NCBI RefSeq assembly: GCF_027922325.1
Contig: NZ_BSFL01000003.1
Span: forward strand, 248,001-312,000
Length of the DNA: 64,000 bases
Reading direction: 5' to 3'
From: Methylopila turkensis
Lineage (GTDB): Bacteria; Pseudomonadota; Alphaproteobacteria; Rhizobiales; Methylopilaceae
The number at the start of each line of letters is the position of its first letter. Position 1 is the first letter of the stretch. The notes beneath the pieces were generated by a model that saw only the letters and a list, made by a program, of their open reading frames with translations, ran no database searches and had not been told where the DNA came from. Shown in pieces: positions 11,218 to 20,417 of this stretch. Both the position numbers and the translations under genes were made by a program.

Positions 11218-11985
11218 GTGGTATCCTTCGACCAAATGCCGAAGGTCGCTCCCCTGCGCCGCGCGTTCGACGCGGCCGTCGACGCCGTCGTCGCGCCGGC
11301 GCTCGGACGGCGTCACTTCATCGTTTTTCGCGACTATCCCATCGCCTATGGCCGGGTGCCGAAGGTCGCGAACACGTCGATCAAGGACGCGCTGACGCGC
11401 CTTTTGCCGGACGGCGAGGCGCTACGGCGCAAGGCGTCGCACGATCGCGTCTGGGCGTACGAGACCTGCGGGCGCACGCGCATGGTCCGCACGGCTTCCG
11501 CCGCTCGGCTCGATGGCGTGTTCGCCTTCGCCTTCGTGCGCGATCCGTTCGAGCGGGTTGCGTCCTACTACGACAACAAGGTCATCGGCCGGCCGATCTT
11601 GCCGGACATCGCGCGGCGCGACGGCGTCCGCAAGGGCATGGGGTTCGGCGCGTTCCTCGAACGGCTCGCCGTTATGAAGGACGGCGACATGGACGACCAC
11701 CTTGCGCCGCAGGCGGAGATCCTGGTCCATCGCGGCCGCCTGGTGCCGTCCTTCGTGGGGCGCTACGAGCGGATCGAGGACGATTGGGCCGCGCTTCAGG
11801 CCCGGCTGGAAGCGATCGGCGTACCGGCGCTCGGGCCCTTGCCGACCCGGAACCGCCGGGCCCCGGACGGCCATCCCATGGAGGCCTACTTCGCCGATCC
11901 CGCCCATGTGCGCATGGTGCGGGAGCGCTACGCCCAAGATTTCGAGCTGTTCTACCCCGACGCCGAGCCCTGCCGCCCCGCGTGA
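11218..11985 (+). CDS. Sulfotransferase family protein
   Basis: A 255-residue protein with the two PAPS-binding elements of Golgi-type sulfotransferases: the 5' phosphosulfate loop YGRVPKVANTSIKDAL near residue 45 and the 3' phosphate-binding VRDPFERVASYYDNKV near residue 105. It should transfer sulfate from PAPS to a carbohydrate or lipid; the acceptor is unknown. GTG at 11218 is used here; ATG at 11236 is an alternative. It converges with the glycosyltransferase at 11990 with a gap of only 4 bases and no hairpin. Such enzymes in this order often decorate surface glycans. Confidence 0.75.
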   Translation: MVSFDQMPKVAPLRRAFDAAVDAVVAPALGRRHFIVFRDYPIAYGRVPKVANTSIKDALTRLLPDGEALRRKASHDRVWAYETCGRTRMVRTASAARLDGVFAFAFVRDPFERVASYYDNKVIGRPILPDIARRDGVRKGMGFGAFLERLAVMKDGDMDDHLAPQAEILVHRGRLVPSFVGRYERIEDDWAALQARLEAIGVPALGPLPTRNRRAPDGHPMEAYFADPAHVRMVRERYAQDFELFYPDAEPCRPA

Positions 11986-11989
11986 GCCT

Positions 11990-12964
11990 TCAGGCGCTTC
12001 TGAGCTCCAGATACCGCAGGCGCTTCGCTTCGCGGCGCGCTTCCGAGACGCTCTCGACGATCACGCCGCAGACGAGGCTCAGCGTCGCGAGCTGCATGAC
12101 GGAGGCCGCGAGCACGGCGGTCGGCAGCCGAGGCACCAGCCCGGTTTCGAGGAAGGTCGCCACCACCGGCGCGCCGAGCACGACGGCGATCGCCGCGAAG
12201 CCGGCCGCGATCGCGCTGAAGAAGCGGAACGGCTTCACCGCCCGGTACATCATCGCGATGGTCCAGAGGATGCGGAAGCCGTCGCGGTAGGTGGAGAGCT
12301 TGCTTTCCGAGTCGGCCGGCCGCCGCCCGTAGCGCACCGGGATCTCCTCGACCGCGAGCCTGAGGTCGAGCGCATGGATCGCGAGCTCGGTCTCGATCTC
12401 GAACCCGCCGGAGGCCGCCGGGAACGACTTCGCGAACCGCCGCGACACCACGCGGTAGCCGGACAGGATGTCGGTGAAGCCGTCGCCGAACAAGCGGCCG
12501 ACCATCGTGTTGAACATGCGGTTGCCGGCCTGGTGCCCGCGCCGCGACAGCAGGCCTTCGCCCTCGCGGGTCGCGACCACCATGTCGAGCTGGCCGGTCA
12601 CGAGGCGGTCGATCAGCAGCGGCGCCGCGAGCGGGTCGTAGGTGAGGTCGCCGTCCGCCATCAGGTAGATGTCGGCCTCGACGTCGGCGAGCATCCGGCG
12701 CACGACGTTGCCCTTGCCCTGCCGGCGCTCGCGCCGAACGATCGCCCCGGCCTCGCTCGCCCGCTCGACGGTGCGGTCCTTGGAGTTGTTGTCGTAGACG
12801 TAGATGTCGGCCGCCGGCAGCGCCGCGCGGAAGCCGCGCACCACGTCGCCGATCGCCGCCTCCTCGTTGTAGCAGGGCAGCAGCACCGCGACCTTCAGCG
12901 GCGCGGGGGCGCTGTCGCGGGCGACGCCGAAGGAGGTGTCGCGCAGGCGCTCAATGTTGGACAT
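11990..12964 (-). CDS. Family 2 glycosyltransferase with C-terminal membrane helices
   Basis: The 324-residue protein has a GT-A fold opening (KVAVLLPCYNEEAAIGDVV, then IYVYDNNSKDRT) and the metal-binding MADGDLTYDP, typical of dolichyl/undecaprenyl-phosphate glycosyl transfer. Two hydrophobic stretches near residues 235-260 and 275-300 anchor it in the membrane. This layout suggests transfer of a sugar to a polyprenyl phosphate. Its start overlaps the end of the upstream GT87-like gene by 14 bases, so the two are translated together and probably act in one pathway. Confidence 0.85.
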   Translation of the reverse strand: MSNIERLRDTSFGVARDSAPAPLKVAVLLPCYNEEAAIGDVVRGFRAALPAADIYVYDNNSKDRTVERASEAGAIVRRERRQGKGNVVRRMLADVEADIYLMADGDLTYDPLAAPLLIDRLVTGQLDMVVATREGEGLLSRRGHQAGNRMFNTMVGRLFGDGFTDILSGYRVVSRRFAKSFPAASGGFEIETELAIHALDLRLAVEEIPVRYGRRPADSESKLSTYRDGFRILWTIAMMYRAVKPFRFFSAIAAGFAAIAVVLGAPVVATFLETGLVPRLPTAVLAASVMQLATLSLVCGVIVESVSEARREAKRLRYLELRSA

Positions 12965-14165
12965 AGGAGAGCTTCCGTTGGGACGCGGCGAGGCGGAGAC
13001 CGCCCGCGCAGGCTAGCGTGAACACGGCGAGAGTGGCCAGAAAGCCGAAGGGGACAAGGGTGGCCGCCGCGGCGGCGCGCGCGAAGGCCGGCGCGGCGTA
13101 GGCGAATAGCAGCAGCGCCGCCGCTCTCGGGGCCCAGCCGCGCAGCAGCGCGTCGCGCACGAGGAAGGCGATCGCCGGGCCGAGCAGCATCATGTCGTAG
13201 TCGAGCGCGTAGGGCGTCACCAGCAGCGAACCGGCGAGCAGGGCTGCGGCCTTCCGCTCGAAGGCGGCGTCGCCGCGCCACAGCCGGACGCAGGCGGCGA
13301 TGGCGCCGAGCGTCACGACCGCCTGGACCGCGTAGCCGGTCGCGACCGAGCCGCCGAGCGCGCGCGCGGCGGAGAAGGCGCTGACGATCTTGGCCCAGCC
13401 CGTGTTGCCCTCCTCCAGAACCACGCCGCGCGTGAACGCGGCGCTGGCCCGGAACGCGTCCCAGGTCTCGGGCCCGAAGGCCGCGAGCGAGAGCGCGCAG
13501 AGCCCGACGACGGAGCCCGCGGCGCCCGCGACCGCGCGCCAGCGGCCGGTCGCGACCAGCACGAACGGGAGGAGCAGCCCGAACTGCGGCTTGTAGCAGA
13601 GCAGGCCGAGGACCGCGCCGGCGAGGACCGGCCGGCGGTCGAGCAGCAGCAGCCCGATCCCGAACAGGCCCGCCGTCAGGAAGCCGTTGTGGCCGTGGGT
13701 GAGGTTGACGAACACCGCCGGGAAGGCGAGCGCCGCGAGCAGGACCTCGCGCCGGTTCCGGCCGACGATCGCGACGACCGCGCCGAGATAGAGCGGCAGG
13801 GTCGCAGCCTGCCAGACCACGAGGGCGCCGAGATAGGGCAGCGTGGCGAGCGCCGCCGCGAGGCCGAGGAACATCGGCGGGTAGTGCCAGCCGTAGAATG
13901 GGGCCTCCGCGCCGAAACGGGCCTGCTGCACGCCGTAGTGCCGGACGAGGTCGTAGGCCGCCTCGGGCGCGCCTTCCAGCGTCAGTCGGCCCGCGGCCCA
14001 GACATTGGCGAAGTCGGTGCCGAGCGGGCGCGCCATGGCGTCCACGCCGTCGTAGGACGTCGCCCACATCGCCGCGAGCGCGATCGCATAGCCGGCGACC
14101 AGCATCAGCGACACCGGGACGATCCGTTCGGCGATGGCGGCGGGCAGGCGGTCGGACGGCGACAT
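12951..14165 (-). CDS. GT87-like (DUF2029) polytopic glycosyltransferase
   Basis: A roughly 404-residue protein with about ten hydrophobic segments. The first periplasmic loop has TDFANVWAAGRLTLEGA, then YGWHYPPMFLGLAAALATLP, matching the DUF2029/GT87 family of polyprenyl-phosphate-dependent mannosyl or arabinosyl transferases. AAGGAG upstream of the ATG at 14165 favours MSPSDRL over the longer form from 14210. Coupled by overlap to the family 2 glycosyltransferase, which could make its lipid-linked sugar donor. The product is presumably an envelope glycan. Confidence 0.8.
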   Translation of the reverse strand: MSPSDRLPAAIAERIVPVSLMLVAGYAIALAAMWATSYDGVDAMARPLGTDFANVWAAGRLTLEGAPEAAYDLVRHYGVQQARFGAEAPFYGWHYPPMFLGLAAALATLPYLGALVVWQAATLPLYLGAVVAIVGRNRREVLLAALAFPAVFVNLTHGHNGFLTAGLFGIGLLLLDRRPVLAGAVLGLLCYKPQFGLLLPFVLVATGRWRAVAGAAGSVVGLCALSLAAFGPETWDAFRASAAFTRGVVLEEGNTGWAKIVSAFSAARALGGSVATGYAVQAVVTLGAIAACVRLWRGDAAFERKAAALLAGSLLVTPYALDYDMMLLGPAIAFLVRDALLRGWAPRAAALLLFAYAAPAFARAAAAATLVPFGFLATLAVFTLACAGGLRLAASQRKLSYVQH

Positions 14166-14237
14166 CGGCCCCGCGCTCCTTGGAAGATACCAGGAGCGGG
14201 ACGCTGGCACGGGCGCGTTTAAAGGCGGATTAAGCCT

Positions 14238-15110
14238 TCACGGCCGTTGGAGCACGACGCCGCGGTCGGTCACGACGACCCACTGACGGTCGCGGCGCTC
14301 GATCGAGCGGATGCGGCCGAGGCCGGGCGCGCGGGCGCCGCGCATCACCTCGATCACGCCGTCGCGGCCGTCGAGCAGAGCGACGCCGTCATAGACCTCG
14401 CGCACGGTCCAGTTGCGCACGACCCGCCCGCCGGCGTCGGGCGTCGCGGCGATGCTGCCGGTGGTCTCGGGATCGGCCGGAGCGGGCTTCGCCGCCGCAA
14501 GCGCGGGAGCGGGCTTGTCCGCGGCCTTTTCGATGCGGTCGAGACGGGCCTGAAGCTCGGCGAGCTTGCCGGCGTCCTCCTTTGGCTGCTCGACCCTGGT
14601 CGCGAGCGCCTCGATCTTCGCGGCGGAGGCCGCGCGCGTCTCGTCCAGCGTCTTCTGCAGCCCGGCGATCTCGGTCTTCAGCGCCTTCACGTCGGCGTCG
14701 CCGGCGGCGGTCTTCGCAAGCGCCGCCTGGCTCGCGCGGGAGCGCTCGAGCGCGCGCTGGAGGCGGGCGATCTCGGCCTTCATGGTCGTGACGTCGCGGC
14801 CGACGGCCGCCTGGCGCGCGGCGGCGCCCGAAGCGTCGAGGCTGCGGGCGAAGCCCATGTCGCGGGCGTCGAGCGCGCTGACCTCGTCGACGCCGTCGGT
14901 CATGGACGGGGCCGTCGCGAAGGTCGCGGCGCCGGCGCCGACGACGAGCGCGAGCGTCAGCACGGCGGCGTAGGGCGCATAGCGCTTCAGGCGGTAGAAG
15001 AGGTCGCGCTCGGGCGTCAGGTCGATGGTCGGGCGAGGCCGCTGCGTCGACCAGACCGCGACGGTCCGTCCGGGGCGGGGCGAAACCAGAGGGCTCGGTT
15101 CGGCGGTCAT
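14238..15110 (-). CDS. Hypothetical membrane-anchored coiled-coil protein
   Basis: About 290 residues: a cytoplasmic proline-rich start, one transmembrane helix near 46-66 (AAVLTLALVVGAGAATF), a long heptad-rich coiled coil about 105-200 (EIARLQRALERSR, KTEIAGLQKTLDETR), an Ala/Pro linker, then a compact C-terminal domain (VVRNWTVREVYDGVALLDGR to WVVVTDRGVV). I do not recognise a named family. The topology puts the C-terminal domain in the periplasm. Start at 15110 is chosen over 15143, without a convincing RBS for either. It lies downstream of aat on the same strand. Confidence 0.65.
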   Translation of the reverse strand: MTAEPSPLVSPRPGRTVAVWSTQRPRPTIDLTPERDLFYRLKRYAPYAAVLTLALVVGAGAATFATAPSMTDGVDEVSALDARDMGFARSLDASGAAARQAAVGRDVTTMKAEIARLQRALERSRASQAALAKTAAGDADVKALKTEIAGLQKTLDETRAASAAKIEALATRVEQPKEDAGKLAELQARLDRIEKAADKPAPALAAAKPAPADPETTGSIAATPDAGGRVVRNWTVREVYDGVALLDGRDGVIEVMRGARAPGLGRIRSIERRDRQWVVVTDRGVVLQRP

Positions 15111-15190
15111 GGGCGGCTCGGGAACGGCGCAGGCGCGAAACAATGCGCGACGCCTCCGACTGTCGGCCCGGGATGGTTACCGAAACGTTA

Positions 15191-15877
15191 TCATCCGGCC
15201 GCCGATGGCTCCGACAGGGCGGCGAGCGCTTCCGCCCCCGACACCCTCCGGTCCTTCGGCCAGGCGAAAAAGTCCGCCTCCGGGACGAGCGCGTCGTCCA
15301 GCAGGCGGTGGTAGTCGCGCCTGGGCGTCTCGACCGCTCCGAAGCGCCGCAGATGGTCGGTCACGAACTGGGTGTCGAGCAGCCGGAAGTCGCCCCGGCG
15401 CAGCCGCGCCACGAGATGCACGAGCGCCACCTTCGAGGCGTCTCGCTCCGTATGGAACATGCTTTCGCCGAAGAACGCCGAGCCGAGACGGACGCCGTAG
15501 AGCCCGCCGACCAGCCGGTCGTCGCGCCAGACCTCGACGCTGTGGCAGTGGCCGATCTCGTGCAGGCCGCCGTAGAGGCTGCGGATGCGGTCGTTGATCC
15601 AGGTCTTCATCCGGCCGGGCGCGGGCGCCGCGCAGCCGTCGAGCACCGCGTCGAAGGCGGTGTCGATCCGGACCTCGAAGACGTCCGCGCGCACCGTGCG
15701 GGCCAGGCGCTCCGGAACCACGAAGCCATCGAGCGGAATGACGCCGCGCACCTCGGGCTCGATCCAGAACAGGCCGGGATCGTCCGCGCTCTCCGCCATC
15801 GGGAAGATGCCGCAGGCGTAGGCCTTCAGCAGGACCTCGGGGGTGAGCTCGACCAGGACGTCGTTGATCCGCGTCAT
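15191..15877 (-). CDS. aat: Leucyl/phenylalanyl-tRNA-protein transferase
   Basis: The 228-residue enzyme adds Leu or Phe from aminoacyl-tRNA to N-terminal Arg/Lys of proteins, creating N-degrons for ClpS-ClpAP. Family blocks are [57 protein letters not shown] and [22 protein letters not shown] at 15877 is the conserved start; in-frame sequence upstream to 15961 lacks similarity. It follows accC in the aroQ-accB-accC-aat order common in this order. The clpS-clpA genes at 58135-60952 are its functional partners. Confidence 0.95.
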   Translation of the reverse strand: MTRINDVLVELTPEVLLKAYACGIFPMAESADDPGLFWIEPEVRGVIPLDGFVVPERLARTVRADVFEVRIDTAFDAVLDGCAAPAPGRMKTWINDRIRSLYGGLHEIGHCHSVEVWRDDRLVGGLYGVRLGSAFFGESMFHTERDASKVALVHLVARLRRGDFRLLDTQFVTDHLRRFGAVETPRRDYHRLLDDALVPEADFFAWPKDRRVSGAEALAALSEPSAAG

Positions 15878-15984
15878 AGGTGCGATGCTAATGCGCATGC
15901 GCGCCGGCGGGAAGCAGGACGGTGCAACCGCTTTCCCTTGTCCCGGCCTCGACCGCGACAAGGACGAGCGAGCGTCGCATCGTC

Positions 15985-17346
15985 TCAGACCTCGCCGGCC
16001 GCGGCCTCCGCCAGCATCGTCTCAAGCCAGTGGATGTCGTAGTCGCCGTCCTGGATGGACGGGTTGCGCACCAGCCGGCGGAACAGCGGCAGGGTGGTGT
16101 CGACGCCATCGACCACGAACTCGTCCAGCGCGCGCCGGAGCCGCATCAGGCATTCGGTGCGGTTGCGGCCGTGGACGATCAGCTTGCCGATCATGCTGTC
16201 GTAGTTGGGCGGGATCGAATAGCCCTGATAGGCCGCTGAATCGACGCGCACGCCGAGCCCGCCGGGCACGTGGTAGTAGGCGATCCGGCCGGGCGAGGGG
16301 CGGAAGGTTTCGGCGTTCTCGGCGTTCACCCGGCACTCGATCGCGTGCCCGCGGAACACCACGTCCTCCTGCGCGATCGCGAGCCGCGCGCCGCTCGCGA
16401 TGCGGATCTGCTCGTTGATCAAGTCGATGCCGGTGATCATCTCGGTCACCGGATGCTCCACCTGGATGCGGGTGTTCATCTCGATGAAGTAAAACTCGCC
16501 GTTCTCGTACAGGAACTCGATCGTGCCGACGCCGCGGTACTTCAGCTCGCGCATGGCGCTGGCGACGGTCTCGCCGATCCGCTCGCGCTCGTCGGCGTTG
16601 AGCGCGGGCGAGGGCGCTTCCTCCCACACCTTCTGATGCCGGCGCTGCAGCGAGCAGTCGCGCTCGCCGAGATGGATCGCGGCGCCTTCGCCGTCGCCCA
16701 GCACCTGCACCTCGATGTGGCGCGGGTGGATGAGGTATTTCTCGAGATAGACGGCGTCGTCGCCGAACGCGGCCTTCGCCTCGGAGCGCGCGGTCTGCAG
16801 CGCCTCGACGATGTCGTCCTCGGTCATCGCGACCTTCATGCCGCGGCCGCCGCCGCCCGAGGCGGCCTTGACCAGCACGGGATAGCCGATCTCGAGCGCG
16901 ACCCGCTTGGCCTCGTCGTCGTCGGTGATCCCGCCGTCGGAGCCGGGCACGACGGGGATTCCGAGGCGCTTCGCGGTCTGCTTGGCGGCGATCTTGTCGC
17001 CCATGATGCGGATGTGCTCGGGCTTCGGCCCGATGAAGGTCAGCCCGTGCTCCTCGAGGATCTCGGCGAAGCGGGCGTTCTCCGACAGGAAGCCGTAGCC
17101 GGGATGCACCGCGTCCGCGCCGGTGATCTCGGCGGCGGCGAGCAGGGACGGGATGTTCAGGTAGCTGTCGCGGGCGGCGGGCGGCCCGATGCACACGCTC
17201 TCGTCGGCGAGGCGCACATGCATGGCGTCGGCGTCGGCGGTGGAGTGCACCGCCACCGTCGCGATGCCGAGCTCCTTGCACGCCCGCAGGATGCGCAGCG
17301 CGATCTCGCCGCGGTTGGCGATCAGAACCTTGTCGATTGTCGACAT
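15985..17346 (-). CDS. accC: Acetyl-CoA carboxylase, biotin carboxylase subunit
   Basis: The 453-residue ATP-grasp enzyme carboxylates biotin on BCCP with bicarbonate and ATP, the first step of fatty-acid synthesis. Motifs are [20 protein letters not shown] at the N-terminus, [14 protein letters not shown], the glycine-rich ATP loop [33 protein letters not shown] and [20 protein letters not shown]. Length is typical. It starts 7 bases after the accB stop, consistent with equimolar production. Confidence 0.97.
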   Translation of the reverse strand: MSTIDKVLIANRGEIALRILRACKELGIATVAVHSTADADAMHVRLADESVCIGPPAARDSYLNIPSLLAAAEITGADAVHPGYGFLSENARFAEILEEHGLTFIGPKPEHIRIMGDKIAAKQTAKRLGIPVVPGSDGGITDDDEAKRVALEIGYPVLVKAASGGGGRGMKVAMTEDDIVEALQTARSEAKAAFGDDAVYLEKYLIHPRHIEVQVLGDGEGAAIHLGERDCSLQRRHQKVWEEAPSPALNADERERIGETVASAMRELKYRGVGTIEFLYENGEFYFIEMNTRIQVEHPVTEMITGIDLINEQIRIASGARLAIAQEDVVFRGHAIECRVNAENAETFRPSPGRIAYYHVPGGLGVRVDSAAYQGYSIPPNYDSMIGKLIVHGRNRTECLMRLRRALDEFVVDGVDTTLPLFRRLVRNPSIQDGDYDIHWLETMLAEAAAGEV

Positions 17347-17353
17347 CGCCGGG

Positions 17354-17806
17354 TCAGTCCACGATCAGCAGCGGCTCGCCGAATTCGACCGGCTGGCCGT
17401 CGGCGACCAGAATCTCGCGCACCGTGCCGGACTTCGGCGCCGGGATCGCGTTCATGGTCTTCATCGCCTCGACGATCAGCAGCGTCTGGCCCTGCCGCAC
17501 GGTCGAGCCGACCTCGACATAGGCTCGAGCGCCAGGCTCCGGCGCGAGATAGGCGGTGCCGACCATCGGCGACAGCACGACGCCGGGATGCTTGGCGGGG
17601 TCGGCGACGACCTCCGCCGCGACCGGGGCCGCCGCGGGCGGCGGGGCGACGACGGTGGCGTGGGTCGGCGCGAGATGGCGCGCGACGCGGACGCGCAGAT
17701 CGTCGTTCTCGATCTCGATCTCGCTGAGGTCGTTCTCCGACAGCAGCTTTGCGAGCTCGCGGATCATGTCCTGGTCGATGGAGGCGCGGGTCGGGGGCTT
17801 GCTCAT
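17354..17806 (-). CDS. accB: Acetyl-CoA carboxylase biotin carboxyl carrier protein
   Basis: A 150-residue BCCP with an N-terminal segment ([19 protein letters not shown]), an Ala/Pro linker around 50-75 and a biotinyl domain. The biotin attachment lysine is Lys116 in [10 protein letters not shown]; the usual EAMKMMN appears here as EAMKTMN, a common tolerated variant. The start at 17806 (MSKPPTRAS) is preferred over 17839. It carries carboxybiotin between AccC and the AccAD transcarboxylase, which is not in the window. Confidence 0.96.
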   Translation of the reverse strand: MSKPPTRASIDQDMIRELAKLLSENDLSEIEIENDDLRVRVARHLAPTHATVVAPPPAAAPVAAEVVADPAKHPGVVLSPMVGTAYLAPEPGARAYVEVGSTVRQGQTLLIVEAMKTMNAIPAPKSGTVREILVADGQPVEFGEPLLIVD

Positions 17807-17835
17807 AGGGTCTCGATCTCCGAAGGCGCGAAGGC

Positions 17836-18306
17836 TCACGCCGTGATCGGTTCGGATGAAGGGTCGCGCGGCAGAAGTCGGCGGGCGAGCGCCTGAAGCG
17901 CGAAGTCGTAGCCGTCCGCGCCGAGGCCGACGATCACGCCGGCGGCGACGGGCGAAAGGTACGAGTGGTGACGAAAGCTTTCGCGCGCGTGAACGTTCGA
18001 AAGGTGCACCTCGATCGTCGGCAGCCCGACGGCGCGCACGGCGTCGTGGATCGCGACGGAGGTGTGGGTGAGGGCGCCGGCGTTGATCACCAGCCCGAGC
18101 GCCTTGGTCCGCGCCTCCTGAATCCAGTCGACGAGGTCGCCCTCGTGGTTCGACTGCCGGAAGTCGACGGCGAGGCCGAGGCGTTCGCCCGCCCGGCGCG
18201 CGATCTGCTCCAGGTCGGCGAGCGTCGCCGAGCCATAGATCGCCGGTTCCCGCAGGCCGAGCAGATTGAGGTTCGGGCCGTTGAGGACGAAGACGACGGG
18301 GGTCAA
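17836..18306 (-). CDS. aroQ: Type II 3-dehydroquinate dehydratase
   Basis: The 156-residue dodecameric-type enzyme converts 3-dehydroquinate to 3-dehydroshikimate in the shikimate pathway. Motifs are [15 protein letters not shown], the catalytic tyrosine in [34 protein letters not shown] and the catalytic histidine segment [11 protein letters not shown]. It is first in an operon with accB, accC and probably aat, the arrangement typical of alphaproteobacteria. Confidence 0.96.
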   Translation of the reverse strand: MTPVVFVLNGPNLNLLGLREPAIYGSATLADLEQIARRAGERLGLAVDFRQSNHEGDLVDWIQEARTKALGLVINAGALTHTSVAIHDAVRAVGLPTIEVHLSNVHARESFRHHSYLSPVAAGVIVGLGADGYDFALQALARRLLPRDPSSEPITA

Positions 18307-18375
18307 GGCTTGGCCGTTGCGCGGGCAGCGTCGGAACGCGCCCCTCCGGCGGGGGGAGGGACGCAGCGTGCGGCC

Positions 18376-18404
18376 CTTATAGGCAAGGCCGGCGCGGAAC
18401 CCAA
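18376..18404 (-). promoter_or_regulatory. Predicted sigma-70 promoter of the aroQ-accBC operon
   Basis: On the minus strand TTGGGT (18404-18399) and TATAAG (18381-18376) are separated by 17 bases. The predicted start near 18368 leaves about a 60-base leader that includes a G+C-rich stem around 18338-18362. Prediction from consensus only. Confidence 0.5.
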
Positions 18405-18435
18405 GCGATTCCGCCCGACCAAGGTCGACCCTCGT

Positions 18436-19656
18436 TCAGCCGGCCGCGCCGCCGTCGAGCCGCCGGCAGGGCATGCCGCTCTCGTTGAAGGCCGCGAGGA
18501 TGGCTTCGGCATGGGCCTGGTCGCGGGTCTCGACCGTGACGTCGAGGGTCGCGCCCTTGGCGGGCACGTCGAGGAACTGCCGCTGGTGGTGGACCTCGAT
18601 GATGTTGGCGCCGAGCTCGCCGAGCTTGCCCGCGATGATCCCGAGCATGCCCGGCCGGTCGGCGATCGTCATGCGGAAGGCCATTATCTTCTGCTCGCGC
18701 TCCAGCTCCCGGGTCATGATCGAGGCGAGGATGCGCGGGTCGATGTTGCCGCCGCACAGCACGAGGCCGACGCGCCGGCCCGCGAACTTGTCCGGCCGCG
18801 CGAACAGCGCTGCGAGGCCCGCCGCGCCCGCGCCCTCGGCGAGGGTCTTCTGGTGCATGAGGTAGGCGTTGACCGCGCGTTCGAGCTCGGTCTCGCTCAC
18901 CAGCACGATGTCGTCGACGAGGCTTTCGACGATCGGCCGGGTGAGGGCGCCGACGTTCTTCACCGCGATGCCTTCGGCGAGCGTCGGGCCGCCGACCGGC
19001 AGCTCCGCGCCCCGGAGAGCGTTCCACATCGAGGGGTAGAGCGCGGCCTCGACGCCGACGATCTCGATTGACGGCTTGAGCGCCTTGGCGGCGACCGCGA
19101 CGCCGGAGATCAGGCCGCCGCCGCCGATCGGGACCACGATCGCGTCGAGGTCGGGCGCCTGCTCCAGCATCTCGAGCGCGATGGTGCCCTGGCCGGCGAT
19201 GATGTCCGGATCGTCATAGGGGTGCACGAAGGTGAGGCCGCGCTCCAGCGCGATCGCGCTCGCCCGGATCTGGCTTTCGGCCACCGTCTCGCCGTCCAGC
19301 ACCACTTCGGCGCCGAAGCCTCGGGTCGCGGCCACCTTCACGTGCGGAGTCGTCTCCGGCATCACGATGGTGGAGGGAATGCCGAGCCGGGTGGCGTGGT
19401 AGGCGACGGCCTGGGCGTGGTTGCCCGCCGACATGGCGATGACGCCGCGCGCCCGCGCCTCCGCCGGCAGGCGCGACAGCTTCACCACCGCGCCGCGCTC
19501 CTTGAACGCGTTGGTGACGTGCAGGTTCTCGTATTTCACCAGCACGTGCGCGCCGGTGAGCGCCGAGAGCTTGGGGGCCGCCAGCATTGGCGACGGCGTC
19601 ACCGCGCCTTCGAGCGCCGCGCGCGCGGCCGTCACATCGGCGAGCGTCACCGTCAT
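18436..19656 (-). CDS. ilvA: Threonine ammonia-lyase with ACT domain
   Basis: A 406-residue PLP fold-type II enzyme deaminating threonine to 2-oxobutanoate. The PLP lysine is in NAFKERGAVVKLS, with the substrate loop SAGNHAQAVAYHA and phosphate loop PIGGGGLISGVAV. The last 75 residues (FRMTIADRPGMLGIIAGKLG onward) form one ACT-like domain, so an allosteric effector is likely. This single-ACT layout is shared by isoleucine-synthesis and catabolic forms; the role here is most likely isoleucine synthesis. It is monocistronic. Confidence 0.93.
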   Translation of the reverse strand: MTVTLADVTAARAALEGAVTPSPMLAAPKLSALTGAHVLVKYENLHVTNAFKERGAVVKLSRLPAEARARGVIAMSAGNHAQAVAYHATRLGIPSTIVMPETTPHVKVAATRGFGAEVVLDGETVAESQIRASAIALERGLTFVHPYDDPDIIAGQGTIALEMLEQAPDLDAIVVPIGGGGLISGVAVAAKALKPSIEIVGVEAALYPSMWNALRGAELPVGGPTLAEGIAVKNVGALTRPIVESLVDDIVLVSETELERAVNAYLMHQKTLAEGAGAAGLAALFARPDKFAGRRVGLVLCGGNIDPRILASIMTRELEREQKIMAFRMTIADRPGMLGIIAGKLGELGANIIEVHHQRQFLDVPAKGATLDVTVETRDQAHAEAILAAFNESGMPCRRLDGGAAG

Positions 19657-19854
19657 GTCCGTCTCGTCCCATCAGCCGACAAGGCGGCGCCAGCACGCGC
19701 CGCGAAGCGCGGGACCATAGGCGACCCGCCCGCGCGCCGCATCCCCGTTCTGCGCGCCGCGGAGCAGTCACGATCGATTGCGTCCAGCTGCATGGCTTGA
19801 CCTGACGGCGGGACGGGGCCCATCGTCGCGGGAACGGAACAGGAGGTCTGCCGC

Positions 19855-20385
19855 GTGACGGCGATCCGACACTTTCGACGCTCCGCGCTCGCTGCGGCGA
19901 TCGCACTGCCGGTCTTGAGCGGCGCGGCAGGAGCGACGCCTGAATACGCGGCGTTCGAGCCGCTCGAAGCCGTTCCCACCGCAAGCTCCGCGCGCGCGCT
20001 CGACGGCGAGACGGTCACGCTCGGCCCCGCCGCGGACCGGCCGGTTCTAGTGCACTTCTTCGCCACATGGTGCGCGCCCTGCGAGGAGGAGCTGCCGGAG
20101 CTGGCGCGGTTCGCCGCCGCGCGCGGGGAGACGGTCCGCGTGGTCGGGGTCGACGTGGCGGAGCCCGCCTCGCGCGTCGCGGCCTTCGTCGCGCCGCTCG
20201 GTCTCGGGTTTCCGGTGACGCTCGACGAGGACCGGGCCATCGCGCGGGCGTTCGGCGTGCGCGCGCTGCCGAGCACGGTGCTGATCGCGTCGGGCGGCGG
20301 GTCCGCAATGCGCGCCGCCGGCCCGGTCGACTGGAGCGCGCCCGCGATCGAGAATCTGGTCGAACATCAGCGCATAAGAAATTGA
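19855..20385 (+). CDS. Exported TlpA-like thioredoxin-fold protein
   Basis: A 176-residue protein with an N-terminal signal sequence (FRRSALAAAIALPVLSGAAG) and a thioredoxin fold holding the redox motif FFATWCAPCEEEL near residue 70 and the cis-proline segment ALPSTVLI near 138. It should act as a periplasmic thiol-disulfide reductase of the TlpA/ResA type. GTG at 19855 is preceded by AGGAGG at 19841. The gene is 32 bases before the exported transglutaminase-like gene, whose catalytic cysteine might be its client; that is inference. Confidence 0.85.
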   Translation: MTAIRHFRRSALAAAIALPVLSGAAGATPEYAAFEPLEAVPTASSARALDGETVTLGPAADRPVLVHFFATWCAPCEEELPELARFAAARGETVRVVGVDVAEPASRVAAFVAPLGLGFPVTLDEDRAIARAFGVRALPSTVLIASGGGSAMRAAGPVDWSAPAIENLVEHQRIRN

Positions 20386-20417
20386 TCTAAGGATAAGAAC
20401 AGAGGGAAGAGACTGTC

